This document shows positions 34,879-41,025 of a stretch of DNA of 41,025 nt, piece after piece (positions within the stretch are counted from its first letter, which is position 1; every line of letters begins with the position of its first letter). The position numbers and the translations under genes were made by a program. Origin of the DNA: Candidatus Zhuqueibacterota bacterium (GTDB lineage Bacteria > Zhuqueibacterota > Zhuqueibacteria > Thermofontimicrobiales > Sulfurfontimicrobiaceae); contig JAFGMA010000227.1 of NCBI GenBank assembly GCA_016927835.1, positions 1-41,025 on the forward strand. The letters are read 5' to 3'. The notes beneath the pieces were generated by a model that was given only the letters and a program-made list of their open reading frames with translations, did no database searches and was not told the origin of the DNA.

Positions 34879-35444
34879 CCATGAATCAAGGTGTAATCGA
34901 ACGGGGCATCAAACGGAAGCGCGAAATCAACTTCTTCTTTAGGGGCGATATCCATCTCTTTGCCGCGAAATTTATCGAGATCAAATTTTTTAATCAATGT
35001 TTTCACAGCCCGCTCGACTTCTTCAGCTTTAATCAGACAGCACAGCCGCGTTTCGGCGGTTGAAATCATCTGGATGTTGATTCTCTCATCGCCAAAGGCT
35101 TCAAACATTTTTGCCACCAGACCGGACGGATTGTGCAGTCCGCGCCCAATCACTGAAATGCGCGCAATATCCTCTTCAACCATCACACCTTCGGCACCAA
35201 TTTCATTGGCAACACTTTCGGCGGCTTGTTTGCCACGAATGACGTCGGCTTTGGGGATAATGAATGATACATTGGGCGAGCCATCGGTTACTTTATTATA
35301 AATGATCATATCGACATCAATTTTTGCTTCCGCGAATGCATGAAAAATTTTTGCGCCAATCCCGGACTTGTCAGGGACGCCCAGAACCGTGAGCCGGGCT
35401 TCGGTTGTATCATGCGCGATGCGATATACAAATGCATTCTCCAT
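34875..35444 (-). CDS. Free-standing aspartokinase-type double-ACT regulatory protein
   Basis: This 189-residue cytoplasmic protein consists of two ACT domains that match the regulatory half of aspartate kinase (LysC). ACT1 is about 14-88 (ARLTVLGVPDKSGIGAKIF, VDMIIYN, VSFIIPKAD) and ACT2 about 93-160 (IARISVIGRGLHNPSGLVAKMF, INIQMISTAETRLCCLI). It ends in an acidic tail of about 25 residues. The catalytic kinase domain is absent, and an aspartokinase gene is not next to it. It has its own Shine-Dalgarno (GGAGG, about 6 bases before the ATG) and its own promoter, so it is not a broken kinase gene. In Bacillus and Corynebacterium a similar beta subunit is made from within lysC; here the gene is independent. 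It probably binds Lys or Thr and may pair with a kinase elsewhere. Confidence 0.85.
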   Translation of the reverse strand: MENAFVYRIAHDTTEARLTVLGVPDKSGIGAKIFHAFAEAKIDVDMIIYNKVTDGSPNVSFIIPKADVIRGKQAAESVANEIGAEGVMVEEDIARISVIGRGLHNPSGLVAKMFEAFGDERINIQMISTAETRLCCLIKAEEVERAVKTLIKKFDLDKFRGKEMDIAPKEEVDFALPFDAPFDYTLIHG

Positions 35445-35475
35445 ACCGTACCTCCATGTTTTTTATTGTTTGATT

Positions 35476-35504
35476 ATTATAAACAAAACGCAGATGCAAG
35501 TTAA
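35476..35504 (-). promoter_or_regulatory. Promoter of the double-ACT gene
   Basis: TTAACT (35499-35504) and a consensus TATAAT (35476-35481) on the minus strand, spacer 17 bp, about 30 bp before the ATG. Confidence 0.6.
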
Positions 35505-35588
35505 AGGTTCCACTTGCGAAATATCATATTGCTATTGATTGTAATATTTCTGATTTATGACCGCTATTTTGCTTCGGGGAAAAATCGC

Positions 35589-35617
35589 TTGATTTCCACC
35601 GAAATTATGTTTATATT
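35589..35617 (+). promoter_or_regulatory. Promoter of the ccm cluster
   Basis: TTGATT (35589-35594) and TATATT (35612-35617) on the plus strand, spacer 17 bp, about 120 bp before ccmA in the 35445-35739 gap, which also contains the divergent promoter of the ACT gene and no gene. Confidence 0.5.
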
Positions 35618-35739
35618 TTTTGGCTTTTTAGTAATTATGGGGATTAAATAGACCAACGCGAATATTTACAAATATACAAAAAAACGAATTGCACCCCAAA
35701 TTTGAAGCAGCATAGCGTAAAAGGAGCGAAATTCATCCT

Positions 35740-36387
35740 GTGATAGATCAAGCAGATGAAAAAGCGGTCGATTTCAGACTGCGTGTGAAAAATCTCGGCA
35801 AGCACTATGCCGATATGCTGCTTTTTAAAAATGTGGGCTTCGAATTGTGCCCTGGCGATAGCCTCGCAATCACCGGATGGAACGGTTCCGGCAAAAGCAC
35901 CATGCTGCGAATTATCGCCGGACTCACCAAATCCTCAGCGGGACAGGTGGATTTTTTGCTGAATTCCCGGTCTATCCCTACTGATTTACGGCGGCGATAC
36001 TTTGGCATGATTACCCCGGCGCTTTCGCTGTATTCGGAATTGACTGCATTGGAAAATTTAAGGTTTTTTACCCGGGTGAGAGGGCTCGTAATGCAGCCGG
36101 GAACCATCGAAGACCTGATCGAACGCGTCGGATTGCACGGACGCGGAGATGATATTTGCGGAACGTTTTCATCGGGCATGCTTCAACGCCTGAAGCTGGC
36201 GCAGGCGCTGCTGCATCAACCGCTCTTATTGCTATTGGATGAACCTTGCAGCAATCTCGATCAAAACGGCGTTGCTATGGTTGAAAAAATCATTTCCGAA
36301 CAGCGTTCTTCCGGTATTACGATCATCGCCTCGAATGAACAACGTGAGATTGATTATGCAGACCGCTGCATCAACTTATCTGAGTGA
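35740..36387 (+). CDS. ccmA: Haem exporter ATP-binding protein CcmA
   Basis: This 215-residue ABC ATPase energises the CcmABCD complex that releases haem-loaded CcmE in cytochrome c maturation. Walker A is GWNGSGKST (46-54), the signature is FSSGMLQRLKLAQA (143-156) and Walker B is LLLLLDEP (162-169); length is typical for CcmA. The start is GTG at 35740. Its best ribosome site (AAGGAG) is 13 bases away, longer than usual, so an ATT at 35731 in the same frame cannot be excluded. It overlaps ccmB by 32 nt, showing translational coupling. The CcmA name rests mainly on the ccmB-F neighbours. Confidence 0.88.
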   Translation: MIDQADEKAVDFRLRVKNLGKHYADMLLFKNVGFELCPGDSLAITGWNGSGKSTMLRIIAGLTKSSAGQVDFLLNSRSIPTDLRRRYFGMITPALSLYSELTALENLRFFTRVRGLVMQPGTIEDLIERVGLHGRGDDICGTFSSGMLQRLKLAQALLHQPLLLLLDEPCSNLDQNGVAMVEKIISEQRSSGITIIASNEQREIDYADRCINLSE

Positions 36388-37048
36388 AGCCATCGCAATT
36401 TGGCTGCGTGATTTGCGCGGCGAATTTCGCACCCGCTTCGCTTTGAATGCCATTTTCATGTTTGCGATTACCACGCTGATCACCGTGAGCTTCGCAATCG
36501 GCGCGTACAGCATTGCTGAAGCTGAACGATCATTCCTGTATTCGGTGCTCTTGTGGATTATTTTGCTTTTTTCCGCATTATCAGGAATTGCCCATTCGTT
36601 TGTCAAAGAGGCTGAAGCCGGGACGATTGATACCCTGAAATTATCTGCCAGACCCAATGCGATTTTTCTGGGAAAATTATTTTTCAATCTGACGCTTCTG
36701 ATCTTCATTGAACTATTAATTGTGCCGCTTTTCATCATCCTGATGAAATTTCCCATTCAATGCCCGGGATACTTCAGCCTGATGATGCTCACCGGCGGCT
36801 TGAGCCTGGGTTCGGGCACCACACTCGTTGCAGCGATGATCACGCGCGCCAGCGTTAAGGGCGCACTATTCTCGGTTTTATCGTTTCCGTTGCTGCTGCC
36901 ACTGGTCATCATTTCGATTAAAGGCTGCGAAAGGGCGTCGCAAGGCGTGGATTTAGCCGGATGGTCTGAGGTAAAAATCGCGCTGGCATACCTGATTTTA
37001 ATGACCGTTGCATCGTTTTTTCTGTTCCCGATTATCTGGGAAGAATGA
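36356..37048 (+). CDS. ccmB: Haem exporter permease CcmB
   Basis: This 230-residue inner-membrane protein starts at the ATG at 36356, inside ccmA. The frame is open from 36239, but those residues overlap essential ccmA sequence and do not look like CcmB. Six hydrophobic segments are visible, and the N-terminus AIWLRDLRGEFRTRFALNAIFMF is characteristic of CcmB. It partners with CcmA as the permease subunit. It is followed by a 341-bp gap before ccmC. Confidence 0.9.
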   Translation: MQTAASTYLSEAIAIWLRDLRGEFRTRFALNAIFMFAITTLITVSFAIGAYSIAEAERSFLYSVLLWIILLFSALSGIAHSFVKEAEAGTIDTLKLSARPNAIFLGKLFFNLTLLIFIELLIVPLFIILMKFPIQCPGYFSLMMLTGGLSLGSGTTLVAAMITRASVKGALFSVLSFPLLLPLVIISIKGCERASQGVDLAGWSEVKIALAYLILMTVASFFLFPIIWEE

Positions 37049-37389
37049 TGTCTGCGGCAGCCATATTAATCAAGTCGGGATTCGAGCGCGAAAAGCAGCA
37101 TTGCGCAGTTATACTTATCGCGGGCAAAAAGATTCATAGAAAGCTGTCATTGGGAGCGAAGTGAAACAATCATCCGCCGCCTTATAAATATATGAAATTG
37201 TTGAGATTGATTCGCTCCTTCGTCGCTCGCAATGACAGCAAATATTAGAATTTTGCCAGTTTTCAGTCTGTCACTAAATAGAGGTCAGTCGATATCAGCT
37301 TTTAAGCGACGATCGTATGAGATTTATATCACTGACTGATGAAGTAAAAGTCAATTGTCTGAAATAGTCACAAAACCCAACCGATTAAT
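37049..37389. other. 341-bp gap between ccmB and ccmC
   Basis: Contains the 93-bp element (37145-37237) and otherwise no gene. The stretch 37238-37389 is A+T-rich. I see no clear ribosome site or promoter for ccmC here, although one is expected if the element blocks readthrough. Confidence 0.4.
37145..37237. repeat. 93-bp inverted-repeat element (TGTCATTG type) within the ccm cluster
   Basis: The left end TGTCATTGGGAGCGAAGTG opposes the right end CGTCGCTCGCAATGACA. Inner arms AACAATC / GATTGATT continue the stem imperfectly. This matches the common 'GTCATTGCGAGCGAAG' dispersed repeat form known from diverse bacteria. Confidence 0.65.
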
Positions 37390-38082
37390 ATGAATCAAAT
37401 TAATAAATATTTTTTGCTTAAAATCGGCTTAATCAGCCTCATGATCTGGGTCATCGTGGGCGCATTGAAGGTTGTCGGACCTGCTGCCAATTTTCCGGGA
37501 GAAACGTCTCGGATTATGCTCTTTCACGTACCACAAGCCTGGGTTGCGACGCTGGCATTTTTCATTTCAATGGTCAGCAGTTGCCTTTATTTGATAAAAC
37601 GCAAACTCGAAGCTGATTATTTGGCTAACTCCGCCGCCGGGCTCGGGTTCCTTTTCAGTATTCTGGCGACTGTCACCGGTTCCATTTTCGCAAAAACCAC
37701 CTGGGGCTCGTACTGGAACTGGGATCCGCGCGAAACCTCCATCGTCATGCTGTTGATGATTTATGGTGCCTACTTCGCGCTGCGCACGGCGATCCCGGAT
37801 CGGGAGCGAAAGCGCGTTTTTTCGGCAGCGTATTCGATCATGGCGTTTGTCACCGTGCCGTTTTTGATTTTCATCTTGCCTCGGATGACGCATTCATTGC
37901 ACCCGGCGGATACGATGAATCCGTCCAAACCGGGGATGGACAACACAACCTTGATCGTTTTTTTGAGCTCGCTGCTGGCGTACACAGGCATCTTTTTCTG
38001 GATGCTGCGATTGAAGGTACGACTGTTGAAATTAACTGAATTCAACCAACCGACAATAACTTTTTTTGACGGAGCAGAATGA
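37390..38082 (+). CDS. ccmC: Cytochrome c maturation protein CcmC (haem handling, WWD family)
   Basis: This 230-residue inner-membrane protein transfers haem to CcmE at the periplasmic face. Six hydrophobic helices are visible; the WWD motif reads WGSYWNWDPRETS (near 112-124), with flanking His in LFHVPQAW and in MTHSLHP, which serve as haem-iron ligands in the family. It ends in ATGA overlap with ccmD. There is no strong Shine-Dalgarno before the ATG. Confidence 0.92.
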   Translation: MNQINKYFLLKIGLISLMIWVIVGALKVVGPAANFPGETSRIMLFHVPQAWVATLAFFISMVSSCLYLIKRKLEADYLANSAAGLGFLFSILATVTGSIFAKTTWGSYWNWDPRETSIVMLLMIYGAYFALRTAIPDRERKRVFSAAYSIMAFVTVPFLIFILPRMTHSLHPADTMNPSKPGMDNTTLIVFLSSLLAYTGIFFWMLRLKVRLLKLTEFNQPTITFFDGAE

Positions 38083-38216
38083 TGGATAGCGGTCTGAATT
38101 ATCTTCTGGCAGCCAATCTCGTTATCTGGGTGGGATTGGCGCTGTACTTATTGCGCATCGATTTGCAGTTGAAAAAACTCGAAAAGAGCTTTAAGAATAA
38201 AGGAAAAATGAAATGA
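38079..38216 (+). CDS. ccmD: Small CcmD-like membrane protein
   Basis: This 45-residue ORF begins ATGATGGATAGC, overlaps the ccmC stop by 4 nt and the ccmE start by 4 nt (ATGA at both ends). One transmembrane helix (NYLLAANLVIWVGLALYLL) is followed by a basic, Lys-rich cytoplasmic tail. Size, topology and position between ccmC and ccmE are those of CcmD, which stabilises CcmABC-CcmE and helps release holo-CcmE. Sequence conservation in this family is weak, so position is the main argument. Confidence 0.8.
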   Translation: MMDSGLNYLLAANLVIWVGLALYLLRIDLQLKKLEKSFKNKGKMK

Positions 38217-38611
38217 ATACGTCTTTCAAACGCGGCGTGGTTTTATTCATTGTTGCAATCGTTGTTGTTGCAGCGCTTGTAATGGCATTTACCGCGTTTA
38301 AATCATCCCTGATTAATTATGTGACCATCGCGGAAGCGAAAAACAGCCCTCGCACGGTGCAGGTCGTTGGCGCCCTTGTGGATGGCAGCGTCAAGTTCGA
38401 TTTCGATAGCAATCACCTGTTTTTCACGCTTCGAGATGAACATAATGATGAAATTCGAATCCAATATAATAAGCCGAAACCGGCAAATATGGAAGGCGCC
38501 CCTCAAATTGTCGCCATCGGAAAATACAACCCGGCTGTTCAGCTTTTTGAAGCAAACGAAATCCTGGTAAAATGTCCATCAAAATATGAAGGGAATTCTA
38601 ATATAAAATGA
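38213..38611 (+). CDS. ccmE: Haem chaperone CcmE, CxxxY variant
   Basis: This 132-residue protein has an N-terminal membrane anchor (about 9-29) and a periplasmic OB-fold (about 36-118, VQVVGALVDGSVKFD, FFTLRDE). In the classical protein the haem binds covalently to His in HxxxY. Here the site reads VKCPSKY, so Cys121 replaces His, giving the CxxxY form known from archaea, Desulfovibrio and some other bacteria. It overlaps ccmD and ccmF by 4 nt each, which indicates tight translational coupling. Only about 7 residues follow the motif. Confidence 0.92.
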   Translation: MNTSFKRGVVLFIVAIVVVAALVMAFTAFKSSLINYVTIAEAKNSPRTVQVVGALVDGSVKFDFDSNHLFFTLRDEHNDEIRIQYNKPKPANMEGAPQIVAIGKYNPAVQLFEANEILVKCPSKYEGNSNIK

Positions 38612-40869
38612 TACAATTTGCACAATTCACTTTATGGGCGGAGCTTCTCCTGGTGTTGATTTCCACCATTGGTTATTTTATTGCCTGTTACATCAACACA
38701 GTTCGTGAGGTTCGCATCATCGCCAGAGCGAGTTATTATGGCTTTGTAGTATTCAGCTTTCTGGCATCCGCCGCACTCATGATATTTTTGCTGACGCACA
38801 ATTTTCGAATCGAATACGTTGCGGCGTATTCTTCGCGAAGCCTCGAATTGCACTATCTTATCAGTTCCTTTTGGGCGGGACAGGAGGGAAGCTTCCTTTT
38901 GTGGCTGCTTCTCGCCGGCATTTTAGGCATCATCCTGATGTTCAAAGCCAAAGACATGGAACCGCAGGTGATGTTCGCCTATAATTTAAGCAACCTCTTT
39001 CTCGCAATTTTACTCATCAAACAGAGCCCATTCCGCCTATTGCCCGACATGCCAATTGATGGCAACGGACTGAATATGCTGTTGCAGGATCCGTGGATGG
39101 TCATCCACCCGCCGCTGGTCTTCCTGGGCTATGCTGCGTTCACCATTCCGTTCGCCTTTGCCCTCGCCGGATTTTGGCGCAGACAATATGACCGCTGGGT
39201 TACCCTGGCGCTCCCATGGACGGTTTTCGCGTTTGTCATTCTCGGTGCCGGTATCATCATCGGCGGGTATTGGGCTTATAAAGTTCTCGGTTGGGGCGGG
39301 TACTGGGGCTGGGATCCGGTGGAAAATGCCTCCCTCTTGCCCTGGCTCACCGGTACGGCTCTCATGCACGGTCTGCTGCTGCAACAAACGAAAGGGCATT
39401 TCAAAAAAACCAATTTCTTTCTAGCAGCGATCTCTTTTATACTCATCATCTACAGCACGTTTCTCACGCGTTCGGGAATTCTCGCTGATTTTTCGGTTCA
39501 CTCATTTGTCGACCTGGGAATAACGGGCTGGCTGGTATTTTTCATCATCGGCTTCTCGCTGATTTCGATTTTGGTTTTCATTTTCCGAATGCAAGATATC
39601 CCTCGTTCCGGGAAACCGATGGCATTCACCCTGTTCAACCGTGAAAGCGTCATCGCCGGTTCAATAATTATCCTGTTGATTTTCACGCTCATAATCGGCG
39701 TCGGCACATCGTTCCCGATTATTTCCAAGCTCTTCAGCAAGGGTGCCAAAGTGCCGAACAGCTATTACGTCAATTGGGATCTGCCATTCGCCATTCTCAT
39801 GCTGCTGCTGATCAGTTACGGACCGTTGCTTGCGTGGGGCAAAAACAAGCTTTCGAGGCTGTTCCCCGGAATAATATTCGGAGCCTCGGCTGGTGTGTTG
39901 TGCATTATCCTGTCGATCGCTTACGGCTTCAAGGGCTGGGGCGCTATTTTCATTCTCTTAGCAGGGGGCGCCGCAGCCGGTACTAATTTATGGCTGATAC
40001 TTAAGCTCATGCCGAAACGCTTCACCATATCCGGTGCCGCAGTGACGCATCTCGGCGTGGGATTGATGTTTATCGGATTCATCACATCTTCGGTCTACGA
40101 TTCATCGCAGCGTCTCGCTTTGAAAAAGGGGGAAACCAAGCCGGCTCTCGGTGCGGAACTGACCTTTATCGATGCTGAATACCTGGAGAAGGACCACGGA
40201 TCATATTTATTCCTGCCGATTCTGGTCACGTGTGACGGGGATTCGTTTATTGCGCGACCGGATATGTATATCGAAAATAAGCCTGGCAGCCGCTCCAATA
40301 GATTCAGCCATCCTCACATCCACCGGCGGCTCGTTGCGGATTTATATATCTCGCCGGAAGGATTTGATCCCGGCGAAGCGGACAGCATGCAGACGGCGAA
40401 GCTCACCATCACAAAGGGCAGCACGATTCCGTATAAAGGCTATCATTTCACATTCCATGCCTTTGACATGGCGCCGCCTGAATCCAAAATGTCAGGCGCA
40501 GGACATTCGATGCGGATTGGTGCTGATCTGTCGATCAGCTTCGAAGAGAATCCCCCGGTAAAATTGAAGCCGATTTTTGATGTATCGTCGCCTGAGAGCC
40601 GCGAAGCAACCGTTGAACTGCCCGGTCCGCCCGGAAGATTCATTACGTTGAAAAAGATCGATGCCAGTTCAAAATCAATCGTGTTGTCCTATACTGCCCC
40701 ACACGAGGAGCACGCATCCGAAGCGCCTCCGACGCCGATTGCATTCGTTGAAGTCAGCAAGAAACCGGGAATGAGCCTGTTGTGGCTGGCAATTGTATTG
40801 ATCCTTGCCGGTGGGATCATTTCGATATTTCGAAAAGCGCCGGCAGGTAATCAACCGGAAAAAAAGTAA
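38608..40869 (+). CDS. ccmF: Cytochrome c haem lyase CcmF
   Basis: This 753-residue polytopic membrane protein, in the CcmF size range, attaches haem to the CxxCH motif of apocytochrome c. Conserved passages are SSFWAGQEGSFLLW (near 86-99), the His in VIHPPLVFLGY, and the WWD motif GGYWGWDPVENASLLPWL. It has a large periplasmic domain (about residues 490-720) and a final helix (LLWLAIVLILAGGIISIF). Its start ATG overlaps the ccmE stop. CcmG/H partners are not seen in the 156 bp that remain, so they lie beyond the window or are absent. Confidence 0.94.
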   Translation: MIQFAQFTLWAELLLVLISTIGYFIACYINTVREVRIIARASYYGFVVFSFLASAALMIFLLTHNFRIEYVAAYSSRSLELHYLISSFWAGQEGSFLLWLLLAGILGIILMFKAKDMEPQVMFAYNLSNLFLAILLIKQSPFRLLPDMPIDGNGLNMLLQDPWMVIHPPLVFLGYAAFTIPFAFALAGFWRRQYDRWVTLALPWTVFAFVILGAGIIIGGYWAYKVLGWGGYWGWDPVENASLLPWLTGTALMHGLLLQQTKGHFKKTNFFLAAISFILIIYSTFLTRSGILADFSVHSFVDLGITGWLVFFIIGFSLISILVFIFRMQDIPRSGKPMAFTLFNRESVIAGSIIILLIFTLIIGVGTSFPIISKLFSKGAKVPNSYYVNWDLPFAILMLLLISYGPLLAWGKNKLSRLFPGIIFGASAGVLCIILSIAYGFKGWGAIFILLAGGAAAGTNLWLILKLMPKRFTISGAAVTHLGVGLMFIGFITSSVYDSSQRLALKKGETKPALGAELTFIDAEYLEKDHGSYLFLPILVTCDGDSFIARPDMYIENKPGSRSNRFSHPHIHRRLVADLYISPEGFDPGEADSMQTAKLTITKGSTIPYKGYHFTFHAFDMAPPESKMSGAGHSMRIGADLSISFEENPPVKLKPIFDVSSPESREATVELPGPPGRFITLKKIDASSKSIVLSYTAPHEEHASEAPPTPIAFVEVSKKPGMSLLWLAIVLILAGGIISIFRKAPAGNQPEKK

Positions 40870-41025
40870 GTAACACACATTCCTCATTCCATTAACATAA
40901 GTATTTGATTTTATTAAATAGTAATTTCATAATTGCAAAACATCAGTTCATAAAAATCAATAACTTATTATAACTTTAGCGGAATGTAAGAAGTAATATA
41001 TAACATAAAAAAAATAATAGGTTTA
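40870..41025. other. A+T-rich region after ccmF to window end
   Basis: No gene, terminator or clear promoter can be supported; strongly A+T-rich, probably an intergenic region before the next transcription unit. Confidence 0.4.

Noticed and set aside
36239-36355. 39-codon N-terminal extension of ccmB
   Set aside because: It lies inside ccmA, has no helix or family similarity, and ATG 36356 gives the normal CcmB N-terminus.

Overview
This window looks like chromosomal DNA of a Gram-negative bacterium of the FCB superphylum (Bacteroidota/Ignavibacteria/Calditrichota-like). The evidence is two TonB-dependent receptors with carboxypeptidase-regulatory N-terminal domains, several outer-membrane barrel proteins ending in phenylalanine, lipoproteins, DUF4876/DUF6850-like genes, and a giant secreted protein with the PNPFNP-type C-terminal sorting domain usual in this group. 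The phylum is an inference; no rRNA or marker gene is present. No tRNA, rRNA, CRISPR array or intact insertion sequence was found.

Layout. Positions 1-302 hold a very A+T-rich partial gene that runs off the left edge. Between 579 and 32870 every gene is on the minus strand: a periplasmic amidase-like lipoprotein that lacks the expected catalytic Glu; TonB receptor 1; a C25 (gingipain)-like peptidase fused to HEAT repeats; the carbon transporters cstA and lctP; a TonB receptor 2 - DUF4876 lipoprotein - DUF6850-like barrel operon; and a six-gene block at 16859-32870. That block contains three CsgG-domain proteins, an outer-membrane barrel, a 3031-residue protein with 16 ASH-type repeats, and a SUMF1/GldK-like protein.

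Right part. A cyanophycinase-like S51 peptidase (+) converges on, and overlaps by 4 nt, a free-standing aspartokinase-type double-ACT protein (-). Then comes a cytochrome c maturation cluster, ccmA-B-C-D-E-F (+), in which CcmE carries the CxxxY variant of the haem-binding motif. The 45-codon ccmD is easily missed.

How the genes work together. The left half is mostly envelope and nutrient uptake: TonB receptors, lactate and pyruvate/peptide permeases, and secreted peptidases. The 16859-32870 block is the best candidate for an undescribed system: CsgG-like assembly or secretion factors, one of them fused to a barrel, flank one giant sortable adhesin-like protein. The ccm genes make c-type cytochromes, so the organism respires.

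A second theme is short dispersed inverted-repeat elements in the gaps between genes. At least five families are visible. Two ungapped 117-bp copies of one family bracket the TonB2-DUF4876-DUF6850 operon as direct repeats. Several gaps within the CsgG block also contain nested inverted repeats.
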